In this document: positions 9,377 through 18,074 of the stretch, one piece after another
Layout of the letters: each line of letters opens with the position of its first letter
Position numbering within the stretch: the first letter of the stretch is position 1
Assembly (NCBI GenBank): GCA_964650465.1
Contig: CAZYTA010000012.1
Coordinates: 1 to 63,403, forward strand
Direction: 5' to 3'
Length of the DNA: 63,403 nt
From: RGIG6353 sp964650465
GTDB taxonomy: Bacteria > Bacillota > Clostridia > Oscillospirales > SIG627
Made by a program: the position numbers and the translations under genes
Notes under the pieces: model-generated
The model's input: only the letters and a program-made list of their open reading frames with translations
Database searches by the model: none
Told to the model about the DNA's origin: nothing

Positions 9377-9377
9377 A

Positions 9378-11255
9378 TCATTCACCCAAAAATTTATAAT
9401 AGTAATAAACAGGCATAGCCGACCATCCGTGACAGAGTGAGCCCGCATTTGCAAAATCACTTTCTCCCGCCTCGGTCTCCCATACCGTACCCGTACCACC
9501 GTCAAGCATGGGAACATATATTCTCTCAATATCCTCAAGTATCCATGCCTTGTACTCATCGGATACCTTGAGCAATGCATCATATTTAAAGCAGTTCATA
9601 CTGAGAGAAATGTGTGTAAAGTCGCTATTCGCAAGCCTCTTTGCGAGCCTTACAGCATCATCACCCGTAACTATATCCGCAAGTATCGCAAGAGATACAC
9701 CCAGCTCACTTGCATCATCTCTGCAGGCTCTGTTCCATACGGTTTCACCGTCATAGAAAAGCTTCCTTGCATTCTCTCTTATCTCTTTTGCAAGTGCGGT
9801 ATATCTTTCGGTATTTCCGTATTTTGCAAGTCTTTCAAGGGAAAGTATGCCGAGGGCATTTATTATAATATCGGCTTCCATTACCCCGTCAGAGCTTCTT
9901 ATGAACGCCTCTCTGTCTTCAAGCCCCGGAACCCATTCATAAAAATTCCAGTATTTTTCACTCGAACAAATCACACCGTCCTTGATGTTTTTCAGAAAGC
10001 ATTCAAGAATACTGCAAAGCTTGGGATATACCTCAGCTATAAATGCTGTGTCTCCGCTGTACTCCGCATATTCACAGCACTCGGTTATATAGTGCATAGA
10101 GAAGGAGGGGATAACAAGTGTATTCGACGATGGAGGGCAGATGCTCAAAAATCCATCAGGGTGCCTGTCGTGAGCCATTAACTCAAGACAGCCTCTCGGA
10201 AATTCATATTCACCAAAGGCGTAATATCCGCAAAGAATCTGATTTCGGCTGTCCATTGCATAAAGTGCCTGCTCTCGCCATGGGCAGTCCTCGTAATGCT
10301 CGTGCATACAAAGGCGCAGTGTTCTGACACACGCATCGAAAATTTTCTTCTGTACAGCCGTCATTTTCGGTTGAGGCTTCTCGGACAGGGGATACATGGC
10401 GGGTATTATTCCCACCTCAATATCCGTAATATCACCCTTTACTTCAATGTATCTGCAACCGAGTCTGCGGAAATAATTTGTAAAATCGTTGCCTCCCGCT
10501 TTCGCAATGTAATCGAGGGAGAAGTCTCTCAGCTCAATGATCCTGCGAACTCTGCCGTCTGCAATATGCTCGCCCCATGAAACAGTAACCCTCTCTGCTC
10601 TGTCGGCTTTGCATTTCAGATGTATAAAGCCAACCTCCTCCCGACCTAAATCAAAGAGTCGGGAGCCGTCGTCAAGCACCTTTATTTCCTTTCCCTTCGC
10701 CTCTTTTTCAAGGATAAGCTTTTTTACAGGTCTTTCACGGAAGCTTGTGTCAAGCTCAACCTCAACACTGCTTCCGAAGTGAGCGCCCTCGTCTCCGTTG
10801 GCATCGTAGCTGAAGCTGAAGCCTATTTGCGATGTCATCCACTTGTTTTGGTGCTGAATATATACAGGACTGAGCCTTGATTGCGTATCCTTGCTTGACA
10901 GTGCCATGCATTTGCCATCTTTGAAAAATGCGAATTTCACACCCGCCTTTCCTATGTAGTAGGTCTGTAAATCAGCAATTCCGTAGTACCATACCCGTAT
11001 AAGCACCGAGTTTTCTTCTTCTGTAAAATACTCCGATAATTCAAGCCTGTCATAAACCTTGTCATAGGGATAATCAGCATACTGACCGAAGGCGGCAAGT
11101 CTGCCGTTTACCCACATTTCATAATTGCTGTCGGCACATATAAATGCCGTTGATGTGCCCTTTGGCACTTCAACATAAAACTCCGCATATTCATCACTTT
11201 GCGGTACATTGTTCTGCCATATCCATTTTGCATTTTCAATATAATAATTCTTCAT
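9378..11255 (-). CDS. GH78 alpha-L-rhamnosidase family glycoside hydrolase
   Basis: The 625-residue protein has an N-terminal lectin-like beta domain (VNGRLAAFGQYADYPYDK near 60), a middle beta sandwich and an (alpha/alpha)6 barrel. The barrel has the GH78 catalytic segment EDCPWREQALYAMDSRNQ (general acid Glu) and the C-terminal CHGWSAMPVYY block. It lacks a signal peptide, so it probably trims rhamnosides inside the cell. ATG 11255 has GAGG six bases upstream; a TTG four codons earlier is in frame but badly spaced. It lies between azlD and an SGNH gene in one tight operon. Confidence 0.87.
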   Translation of the reverse strand: MKNYYIENAKWIWQNNVPQSDEYAEFYVEVPKGTSTAFICADSNYEMWVNGRLAAFGQYADYPYDKVYDRLELSEYFTEEENSVLIRVWYYGIADLQTYYIGKAGVKFAFFKDGKCMALSSKDTQSRLSPVYIQHQNKWMTSQIGFSFSYDANGDEGAHFGSSVEVELDTSFRERPVKKLILEKEAKGKEIKVLDDGSRLFDLGREEVGFIHLKCKADRAERVTVSWGEHIADGRVRRIIELRDFSLDYIAKAGGNDFTNYFRRLGCRYIEVKGDITDIEVGIIPAMYPLSEKPQPKMTAVQKKIFDACVRTLRLCMHEHYEDCPWREQALYAMDSRNQILCGYYAFGEYEFPRGCLELMAHDRHPDGFLSICPPSSNTLVIPSFSMHYITECCEYAEYSGDTAFIAEVYPKLCSILECFLKNIKDGVICSSEKYWNFYEWVPGLEDREAFIRSSDGVMEADIIINALGILSLERLAKYGNTERYTALAKEIRENARKLFYDGETVWNRACRDDASELGVSLAILADIVTGDDAVRLAKRLANSDFTHISLSMNCFKYDALLKVSDEYKAWILEDIERIYVPMLDGGTGTVWETEAGESDFANAGSLCHGWSAMPVYYYYKFLGE

Positions 11256-11263
11256 TTTATACC

Positions 11264-11590
11264 TCAAAAAATTAATTGTACAAGTATCATATAAATAAGT
11301 GTTCCGCCAACAATGCTGACGAGAGTGTTCCTTTTCAGAAGATGCAGAAGCACTACCGCCGCACCTGCAATTATTTCGGGCAAGCCGAATGGAGCAGTGG
11401 CGAAGGATACTCCCTTGAAGCAGTATACAACTAACATTCCCATTACGGCATAGGGTAACACGCGCCCCAAATAAAGCACACTCCTCGGAGTCTCACGCTT
11501 GCCGTTAAATATCGCAAAGGGAATAAATCTCAATGCCGCGGTAACAAGCGCAACTGCGGCGATTATTGCTGCAGAATGGAGAATGTTCAT
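11264..11590 (-). CDS. azlD: AzlD-family branched-chain amino acid transporter subunit
   Basis: The 108-residue protein has about four membrane helices and the AzlD pattern (ALRFIPFAIF near residue 20, YLGRVLPYAVMGMLVVYC). AzlD is the small partner of AzlC; together they export branched-chain amino acids or analogues. Its start overlaps the azlC stop by four bases. The rhamnosidase gene starts 8 bp after its stop, an unusual partner for an amino-acid exporter. Confidence 0.9.
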   Translation of the reverse strand: MNILHSAAIIAAVALVTAALRFIPFAIFNGKRETPRSVLYLGRVLPYAVMGMLVVYCFKGVSFATAPFGLPEIIAGAAVVLLHLLKRNTLVSIVGGTLIYMILVQLIF

Positions 11591-12276
11591 TTTTTACCCT
11601 CCCTTTCAACAAAGCTCCGTCCGAGTGCCAGGAATAACGAAATACCAAGCATCGACGGAATGAGAAAAGCATCCTGTCCGAATATAAGCAGACACAAAAT
11701 CGAAATAACCGTACCCGCAACGGCAGGAATGTGGTTCTTCGTGCTTTTCCATTGCTCCACAAAAACGGTAATGAACAGAGCAGTCATCGCAAAATCCACT
11801 CCCGCAGTATTGAAGGAGACTATACTTCCGAATAAAGCACCCAGCACACTTCCCGCAATCCAATACAACTGATTGAAAAGTGAGATGAAAAAGGCTTCTC
11901 TGTGAAAGCTCTCCCTTTTTTGTTCTTCCTTTTGACATACAAGGGAGTAGGTCTCGTCAGTCAGAGCAAAAATAAGATAGGGCTTGAATTTTCCCGATTT
12001 TCTGTAGGGCTCAATCATAGTAATACCGTAAAAAAGATGCCTTGCATTGACCGTCAAGGCAGTCAGTGCCGCCGCAATGACCGACGCTCCCGAGGCAAGC
12101 AGACTTACAGTAACATATTGCATCGAGCCCGCATAAATAAAAAGACTCATGGCAAGCACCCACAAAAAGCCGTAACCGCTGTCCTCCGATATTATTCCAA
12201 AGCCGAAGCCGAGAACAAGATATCCTGCCATAACAGGCAGGGTTTTAATAAATGCATAATGTAAGGTTCGTTTCAT
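11587..12276 (-). CDS. azlC: AzlC-family branched-chain amino acid transporter permease
   Basis: The 229-residue protein shows the AzlC family pattern: PVMAGYLVLGFGFGI near the start, YAGSMQYV (about residues 48-55), NARHLFYG (about 85) and LTDETYSL (about 110). Five to six membrane helices are predicted. It is the large subunit of the AzlCD exporter and the first gene of the five-gene leftward operon ending at 8355. The 58 bp upstream before the AraC stop are AT-rich but I could not fix a promoter. Confidence 0.92.
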   Translation of the reverse strand: MKRTLHYAFIKTLPVMAGYLVLGFGFGIISEDSGYGFLWVLAMSLFIYAGSMQYVTVSLLASGASVIAAALTALTVNARHLFYGITMIEPYRKSGKFKPYLIFALTDETYSLVCQKEEQKRESFHREAFFISLFNQLYWIAGSVLGALFGSIVSFNTAGVDFAMTALFITVFVEQWKSTKNHIPAVAGTVISILCLLIFGQDAFLIPSMLGISLFLALGRSFVEREGKK

Positions 12277-12334
12277 AGTAAGTTCATTTTATCATACAAA
12301 AATTTTAAAATCAATACCTAATTTTATTTAATAT

Positions 12335-13108
12335 TCAACCGCCCGCCGAGCTGTTCATTTTTCTGTATTTTACCGCAGGCATTCCCGTTGTTCTTTTGAA
12401 TATGCGTGAAAAGTAGTTATAATCCGAAAATCCGCATTGAGAGGATATTTCCGTCAGCGACAGGTTAGTTGTCCGTATAAGTCCCTTTGCAAGCTCGATT
12501 CGCTGTGCCGATATAAAATCAAACAAGGTCTGTCCCGTCTGCTTAGAAAACAGAGCGCAGCAATAGTGGGGCACAAGATGCACAGCCTCCGAAATCTCAG
12601 CAAGCGTCATGGCCTCTGTGAGATGGTTTGCAATATATTGCTTGATGTGCTTAATATGCGGATGCTCGTTGTCTGATGCGGTTTCGGTAAGCTGATAGTA
12701 CAGATACCAGAACAGTGAGGTGCATTTTTCGTTTTTGCAGTCGGATACCGAGCGGAATGCCTTCTTTACTGACTCCAGCATCAAAACTGTGTCTGAGCGG
12801 ATACTGTTTGGAAGATATCCCTTTACCGAAGGTTCAAATCCGCTGTCAAGGCTTATGTTGAAGCTGCAGTAAAATGAAGGGAAGGGGGTAGCAAGCCTCT
12901 GCCTTATTGAGCCCTGCGGAAAGAGAATTGCATCACCGCTTCTGAGAATGATGCTTTCACCCTCAAAAACATAATGCATCTCACCGTTTACGCAGTATGT
13001 AAGGTCGATATACGGAATACGGTCGGGTAAAAGCTCCGCAACGGAATCGTGATTTTCAAAACAAAACCGCAGAAACTCGGAGCTTGGCATACTAATCAAC
13101 AAAATCAC
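12335..13108 (-). CDS. AraC-family transcriptional regulator
   Basis: The 257-residue protein has an N-terminal cupin-like sensor domain (VFEGESIILRSGDAILFPQG at about 63-82) and a C-terminal pair of helix-turn-helix motifs, MTLAEISEAVHLVPHY and LTEISSQCGFSDYNYFSRIF ending in KRTTGMPAVKYRK. It is divergent from the isomerase-oxidoreductase-CE15-DUF4838 unit and very likely controls it. The start is uncertain: the GTG at 13108 is too close to GGGAGA, a TTG at 13102 is better spaced, and an ATG lies at 13090. Confidence 0.9.
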   Translation of the reverse strand: MILLISMPSSEFLRFCFENHDSVAELLPDRIPYIDLTYCVNGEMHYVFEGESIILRSGDAILFPQGSIRQRLATPFPSFYCSFNISLDSGFEPSVKGYLPNSIRSDTVLMLESVKKAFRSVSDCKNEKCTSLFWYLYYQLTETASDNEHPHIKHIKQYIANHLTEAMTLAEISEAVHLVPHYCCALFSKQTGQTLFDFISAQRIELAKGLIRTTNLSLTEISSQCGFSDYNYFSRIFKRTTGMPAVKYRKMNSSAGG

Positions 13109-13275
13109 TCTCCCTTTAGCTTAAAGTATAACAAATCCTTAGAATTTTTCAATAGCTTTCATAAAAATAAATCTTAATATTGTGCTAAAAGTCGGATATT
13201 TAGGTAATGGGGTATATATCAAATTGTTATCGGCTTTGTTAGAATAAGAGCAGAAACTGTAAAGGAGAAAAGAAT

Positions 13276-14025
13276 ATGGAAAAAATAGGTGTAGCCGATT
13301 ACGGCATGTATGTCTGGTACGGAGGCTTTTATGATTATGAGGAGAGACTTGACTCTGTACGCAGGCTCGGCTTCGACGGTATCGAGAGACTTTACCCCGC
13401 AAGCCCCGAGGACGCCTTGAGAAAGGCATCAAATCTTAAAAAGAGCGGAATGGGCTTTGCTACCTGTAATGCACAGACCCCCGAGCTGTCAATCAGATGG
13501 ACTGCTGCTCTCGGCGGTAAATATGTATGGGCAGAGGTGCAGGGATATACCTTTGAGGCTTATCTCCGCCAGGTGAGAGAGCAGACGAAGATTGCCAATA
13601 AATACGGTATTGATGTGGCTGTCCACAATCATCTCGGCACAAAAATCGAAACACAGGAGCAGCTCGAAATAATGCTGAAGGAATGCCCCGATACAAAGCT
13701 GCTTTTCGATACGGGACATCTTGCCGTTGCAGGCGGTGATGTAGAGTACATAGCAACAAAATACTACGACAGAATAGCGGCATATCACCTCAAGGGCTGG
13801 CAGACAAGCGCTACCCCCGATGCAGAAGCCTGGAATCAGAGAGGGCATTTCTGCGGACTCGGACAGGGCGATTTCTTTGTCAATAACGAGTTTGTATACA
13901 AAAACGCCGTAAAGAACGGCTTTAACGGCTGGGTGTTTATTGAGCATGATACACACGAGAGAGATCCCCTTATCGACCTTGAGGAAAGCTATAATATATT
14001 GAAGAAATGGAGAACTGAAATATGA
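13276..14025 (+). CDS. Sugar phosphate isomerase/epimerase family protein
   Basis: The 249-residue TIM barrel is of the xylose-isomerase-like family (IolE/Hyi type): DGIERLYPASPED, NKYGIDVAVHNH, KLLFDTGHLAVAGGD and a C-terminal GWVFIEHDTHERDP. The metal ligands (Glu, Asp, His, Glu) seem to be in place. It converts a keto sugar or inosose-like compound in a pathway with the next gene, a Gfo/Idh/MocA dehydrogenase, whose ATG overlaps its stop by four bases. AAAGGAG precedes the ATG. Divergent from an AraC gene. Confidence 0.85.
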   Translation: MEKIGVADYGMYVWYGGFYDYEERLDSVRRLGFDGIERLYPASPEDALRKASNLKKSGMGFATCNAQTPELSIRWTAALGGKYVWAEVQGYTFEAYLRQVREQTKIANKYGIDVAVHNHLGTKIETQEQLEIMLKECPDTKLLFDTGHLAVAGGDVEYIATKYYDRIAAYHLKGWQTSATPDAEAWNQRGHFCGLGQGDFFVNNEFVYKNAVKNGFNGWVFIEHDTHERDPLIDLEESYNILKKWRTEI

Positions 14026-15053
14026 AGCAGTTAAAACTTGGTATAATAGGACTTGGCAGAGCAGGCTATACAATGCACCTGAGAGAGCTTAAGGGCAAGG
14101 AGGATATGTTTAAGATTGTGGCTGTGTGTGACTGTGAGGTTGACAGAGTAGAGAATATGAATAAGCTATATGGCTGTAAGACCTACACGAGAGTGGAGGA
14201 CATCGTGCTTGACCCCGATGTTGATGTAATTGATATCGCCACCCGTTCCTGCGACCACTTCAAGCACGCCAAGACCGCCCTCGATGCAGGTAAGACGGTA
14301 TTCCTTGAAAAGCCTATGTGTACCAATTATGAGGACGCAAGGGCACTCTTTGAGTATGCCGAAAGAAACGGCGAAAAGAAGCTGTTTATCCGCCATAACC
14401 GCCGCTTTGAAGCAAAGTTTATGCAGATAAACAAAATAATAGAGTCGGGTATTATCGGAGAGGCATATTACATAAAAAGGTCTGTCGGAGGCTTTGAAAG
14501 AAGAAGCGATTGGCAGACACTCAGCCAATACGGCGGCGGTCAGCTTCTCAACTGGGGTCCCCACATCGTTGACCAGTCCATACAGTTCTGCGGCGGTGAC
14601 TACACCAAGCTTTCCTCCTATACAAGACAGGTTGCCGCATCGGGCGACTGCGAGGACTTTGTTCGTGCCTCCTTTGAGGGCATCAACGGCAGACTTGTTG
14701 AAATGGAGATAAGCGGCGGCACAGCAATACCCCGTCCCGAATATGTAGTCTACGGAACAAAGGGCGCAATTCTGGATAAGGGCGAGACCCTTGAAATAAC
14801 AAGGGTAGAGGACGGCTATGTATTTGAGCCTCAGACCTCAAGCCCCTTCACTCCCGATGGTGCAGTGTTTGCATACAAGCCTCCCGTACCCTTCATAAAA
14901 GAGGAGGTACCCTGCGAAACAAATCCTCTCGATCATACATGGGCATATCTTTACGAAGCCGTTGTAAACGGCAAGGATTACCCCATCAAGTCCGAGGAAG
15001 CCTTGATGGTAATGAAAGCAATCAGCGAAATTAAAGCGCAGAATAGGAGATAA
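14022..15053 (+). CDS. Gfo/Idh/MocA family oxidoreductase
   Basis: The 343-residue protein has the N-terminal Rossmann fold with LGIIGLGRAGYTMH, the EKP motif in VFLEKPMCTNYEDAR (about 104) and the substrate-domain histidine in NWGPHIVDQSI. It oxidises or reduces a cyclic polyol or sugar with NAD(P). It is translationally coupled to the isomerase before it (ATGA overlap) and only 2 bp from the CE15-like gene after it, so the three gene products likely process one substrate. Confidence 0.92.
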   Translation: MKQLKLGIIGLGRAGYTMHLRELKGKEDMFKIVAVCDCEVDRVENMNKLYGCKTYTRVEDIVLDPDVDVIDIATRSCDHFKHAKTALDAGKTVFLEKPMCTNYEDARALFEYAERNGEKKLFIRHNRRFEAKFMQINKIIESGIIGEAYYIKRSVGGFERRSDWQTLSQYGGGQLLNWGPHIVDQSIQFCGGDYTKLSSYTRQVAASGDCEDFVRASFEGINGRLVEMEISGGTAIPRPEYVVYGTKGAILDKGETLEITRVEDGYVFEPQTSSPFTPDGAVFAYKPPVPFIKEEVPCETNPLDHTWAYLYEAVVNGKDYPIKSEEALMVMKAISEIKAQNRR

Positions 15054-15055
15054 TT

Positions 15056-16141
15056 ATGGAACCTAATCTTTTGACTACACTTGGGGGAAATCCCGTTACA
15101 GATAAAGAAACCTGGGAAAAGTACAGACGCGAGGAATGTATGACTCTGCTTTCGGAGTATGTTTACGGCAGAGCTCCCGCATACCTTCCCGATGACCTCC
15201 GATTTGATTCGGAAATAGCCAACACCGACCTTGACGGCTTGACCTTGAAAAAGATTACTGTATCCTTCAAGGGCTATTCCTTCACGGTAAGAGCCTTCTA
15301 TAAGCCGTCGGATAAGCCTCTGCCTACCTTCCTGTACTTTATGCACATAAACGAACAGCTGGCAAATGACATTGAGACCGTCCCCGACACACAGAATATC
15401 CCCATCAAATATATTGCCGAAAGAGGCTATGCCGTTATCGTTATGTACTTTACCTCGGTATATACAGATGACCTTAACAGAACCGACTACAATTCAAGCA
15501 TATTCAAGGTGTTTTCACCGCCCCGCCCCGAAAGGAAGGACAACGAATGGTCTGCCATCGGCGCATGGGCATGGGCTTCGTCAAGAATAATGGACTACAT
15601 CGAAACAGACAGCACCTTCGATAAAAACAATGTGGCAGTTGTAGGTCATTCACGAGGCGGAAAAGCGGCACTCTGGACGGGTGCTACCGATAAGAGATTC
15701 TCCTTCGTTGTGTCTAACTCCTCGGGCTGTATGGGTGCGGCGATGCTGAGAGGCAAGGTGGGCGAGCATCTTGACTATATCACAGTACACACCGATTGGT
15801 TCTGTAAAAATCTCGACAGATATGTTGAAAATGAGGATATGCTTCCCGTTGACCAGCATATGCTCCTTGCCTGCATTGCTCCAAGACTCCTTTATGTTGA
15901 GAGCAACTCCCTTGACGAGTGGGCTGACCCCGCAAGCGAGAGAAGAAGCGCAAGACTTGCAGGAGAGGTATATGCTCTCTACGGTCTTGACGGTATGATA
16001 GCACCTGATGAGCCCGCCCTTGATACCCCCTATCACGAGGGACATATCGGCTACCATGTATCCGAGGGCAAGCACAAAATAAGACAGCACGATTGGGAAA
16101 AGTTTATCGCCTTCTGGGAGAAGAACAGAGGAGTCGAATAG
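15056..16141 (+). CDS. Glucuronoyl esterase-like alpha/beta hydrolase (CE15-type)
   Basis: The 361-residue protein aligns by eye with bacterial CE15 glucuronoyl esterases: GHSRGGKAALW around the nucleophile Ser199, SNSSGCMGAA, LPVDQHMLLACIAPR, an acidic loop NSLDEWADPASE and a C-terminal GKHKIRQHDW histidine (340 or 345). CE15 enzymes cleave the ester between 4-O-methyl-glucuronate of xylan and lignin alcohols and are normally exported. This one has no signal peptide, so it may act on small glucuronate esters inside the cell. The DUF4838 gene starts on the last base of its stop codon. Confidence 0.8.
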   Translation: MEPNLLTTLGGNPVTDKETWEKYRREECMTLLSEYVYGRAPAYLPDDLRFDSEIANTDLDGLTLKKITVSFKGYSFTVRAFYKPSDKPLPTFLYFMHINEQLANDIETVPDTQNIPIKYIAERGYAVIVMYFTSVYTDDLNRTDYNSSIFKVFSPPRPERKDNEWSAIGAWAWASSRIMDYIETDSTFDKNNVAVVGHSRGGKAALWTGATDKRFSFVVSNSSGCMGAAMLRGKVGEHLDYITVHTDWFCKNLDRYVENEDMLPVDQHMLLACIAPRLLYVESNSLDEWADPASERRSARLAGEVYALYGLDGMIAPDEPALDTPYHEGHIGYHVSEGKHKIRQHDWEKFIAFWEKNRGVE

Positions 16142-17979
16142 TGGAATTTGCTTTATACGAGCTGAACAGATATACCGCGCTTATGGGATTTGCGGTAGAT
16201 GTAAAGCTTTCAGTCGAGCCCGCCGCCTTTGATATGTCACGCTTTTTTATGGCTGACGAAAGGTATGACGATGCCTTTGAAATAAATATCACCTCCCGAA
16301 AGGGATATATAAAGGGCACAAATGAGAGGGCTGTCCTTATAGGCGTTTACCATTATATTAAGAGACAGGGCTGCAGATTCTTCAGACCGGGCAAGGACGG
16401 TGAGCTGATTCCAAAACGAAGCACACCCATAGATGTTACTGAAGCCGTTTATGCCAAAACCCGCCACAGAGGTACTACCAACATGGATAGCTGGAGTCTT
16501 GACGGCGGAGTTGATACGGTGCTTGAATATATCGACTGGCTTCCCAAAATGGCAATGAATTCCTTCTTTATAGAGCTTGAGGATTATTATGACGGTATCC
16601 GATGCAAGTATAAAAACGGAACCCCCTGCAGAGCCTCCGCAGAGTTGAGCTATGAGGATTATGAGCTTGGACACAGCCGTACATTGAAGGAGCTGAAAAA
16701 GAGGCACATTCTGTATCACAATGCAGGTCACGGATGGACGATCCGCATGATGAAGGGAATTGACAGAATATCCTTTGCAGAGGATACAACGCCCTGTCTT
16801 AATCCCGAAATTTTGGCAGTTACAGGCGGTGTCAGACAGATATTCAACAAAAAGCCCATATGGACCAACCTTTGCTATTCGCAGGAGAAGGTGCGAAGGG
16901 ATATGGCGGAGCTTGTGTGGGAGTATTCCGAAAACCACCCCGAAACAGACTTTATCCATGTTTGGCTTGCCGACAGATACGGAAATTTCTGTGAATGTGA
17001 CGAGTGCAGAAAGAAGCGCCCGTCCGATTGGTATATAATGCTTCTCAACGAGATAGACCGTTTGTTTACGGAAAAGGGCTCGGATAAAAAAATTGTTTTC
17101 CTCATCTATTTCGAGCTTGCCTATCCGCCCCTTTACGAAAGGATAAATAACCCCGACAGATTTGTTATGATGTTTGCCCCCTTCGGCAGAGATTTTGAAA
17201 AATCCTACAGAGCATCTGTACCTGCCGATTACACCCCTTGCCTGAACAATGATTTCAGCCGCGACTGTATGAAAATGGATGTATATCTCCGTCAGCTTGA
17301 AGAATGGAAGAAAATATTCAAGGGCGACAGCTTCTCCTTTGATTATGTTTTCTATGAGCTTCCGTACTTCGAGAATATTTGTCATGTAAATTATGCCAAA
17401 ACTCCCTATCTTGACTGCGTTGATATAGAAAAATACGGTCTGAACGGCAAGATAGAGTGCGGCTTTTGCAGGGCTATGACTCCTACAGCTTTGACATTCT
17501 ATATCTGTTTTTCCGAGCTTTTTTACGGAGATACCGATTTCAATGAAATGTACAGAGACTATTTTGAAGCCTGCTACGGCAAAAATCAAAGGGTGAGCAG
17601 CCTGCTTGAGAGAATAGCCGACCTTATCCCCGACGACTTCATACATCGCAGAAAGTCAACTCTCACCGAAGCCGAAAGGCAGTCTGTAGAAAGAGCCTGC
17701 GTTGAGGTCGACAGCTTTATAGAAAGCCTTCCGTCCTGCTCTCCCGATGAGGAGTGTCAGCGCAGAAATTACAGATGCTTTGAGGAATTTCTGTATACAT
17801 TAAGATATTATCTCGGAATAATAATCGAAAAAGCAAATGGCGCCGACGAAGCACAACTTTCCAAAATGCTTGCAGAGTATAAGACGCTTCTTTACAAGGC
17901 AGAAGCGGTTATGCCGGGCTATCTGCCCGCAGAAGCGACCTACGACAGATTGTTATTACCCATTATGAACAAGAACTGA
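16141..17979 (+). CDS. DUF4838 family protein, putative glycoside hydrolase
   Basis: The 612-residue protein matches the DUF4838 family: an N-terminal GH67N-like alpha/beta domain (KGYIKGTNERAVLIGVYHYI and GCRFFRPG near 75-95), then a TIM-barrel-like region with HVWLADRYGNFCECDECR (about 278-295). That layout resembles alpha-glucuronidases and hexosaminidases, but no catalytic residue is established. The start is GTG 16141, overlapping the CE15 stop by one base, with AGAGGAG upstream; a longer ATG frame lies wholly inside CE15. Next to a glucuronoyl-esterase-like gene it could be the enzyme that releases glucuronate (inference). Confidence 0.75.
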   Translation: MEFALYELNRYTALMGFAVDVKLSVEPAAFDMSRFFMADERYDDAFEINITSRKGYIKGTNERAVLIGVYHYIKRQGCRFFRPGKDGELIPKRSTPIDVTEAVYAKTRHRGTTNMDSWSLDGGVDTVLEYIDWLPKMAMNSFFIELEDYYDGIRCKYKNGTPCRASAELSYEDYELGHSRTLKELKKRHILYHNAGHGWTIRMMKGIDRISFAEDTTPCLNPEILAVTGGVRQIFNKKPIWTNLCYSQEKVRRDMAELVWEYSENHPETDFIHVWLADRYGNFCECDECRKKRPSDWYIMLLNEIDRLFTEKGSDKKIVFLIYFELAYPPLYERINNPDRFVMMFAPFGRDFEKSYRASVPADYTPCLNNDFSRDCMKMDVYLRQLEEWKKIFKGDSFSFDYVFYELPYFENICHVNYAKTPYLDCVDIEKYGLNGKIECGFCRAMTPTALTFYICFSELFYGDTDFNEMYRDYFEACYGKNQRVSSLLERIADLIPDDFIHRRKSTLTEAERQSVERACVEVDSFIESLPSCSPDEECQRRNYRCFEEFLYTLRYYLGIIIEKANGADEAQLSKMLAEYKTLLYKAEAVMPGYLPAEATYDRLLLPIMNKN

Positions 17980-18015
17980 AGAACCAATTTTAATGTATAA
18001 AAAAACGGTTTTCTA

Positions 18016-18044
18016 TTGACAAATCAAGTTTGTTGCTCTATACT
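18016..18044 (+). promoter_or_regulatory. Sigma-A promoter of the serine hydrolase gene
   Basis: A consensus TTGACA (18016-18021), 17-bp spacer and TATACT (18039-18044). The operator listed next begins on its last base. Confidence 0.85.
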
Positions 18045-18057
18045 GTAAACGATTACA
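18044..18057 (+). promoter_or_regulatory. LacI/CcpA-type operator
   Basis: TGTAAACGATTACA fits the catabolite-responsive-element pattern TGWAANCGNTNWCA at all 14 positions. It covers the expected transcription start, a repressing position. Nearly the same site occurs twice in front of nagB. Whether CcpA or a dedicated LacI-family repressor binds is not shown; no LacI-family gene lies in this window. Confidence 0.8.
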
Positions 18058-18074
18058 AAACGGAGGTAACATTT

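Noticed and set aside
16237..17646. Long open frame of 469 codons on the minus strand
   Set aside because: It lies entirely opposite the DUF4838 gene, has no ribosome site and no recognisable domain; it is an antisense shadow of biased codons.
18016..18057. Nucleoid or competence site at the TGTAAACG repeats
   Set aside because: The 14-bp matches to the LacI/CcpA pattern and position at the start site are a better explanation.
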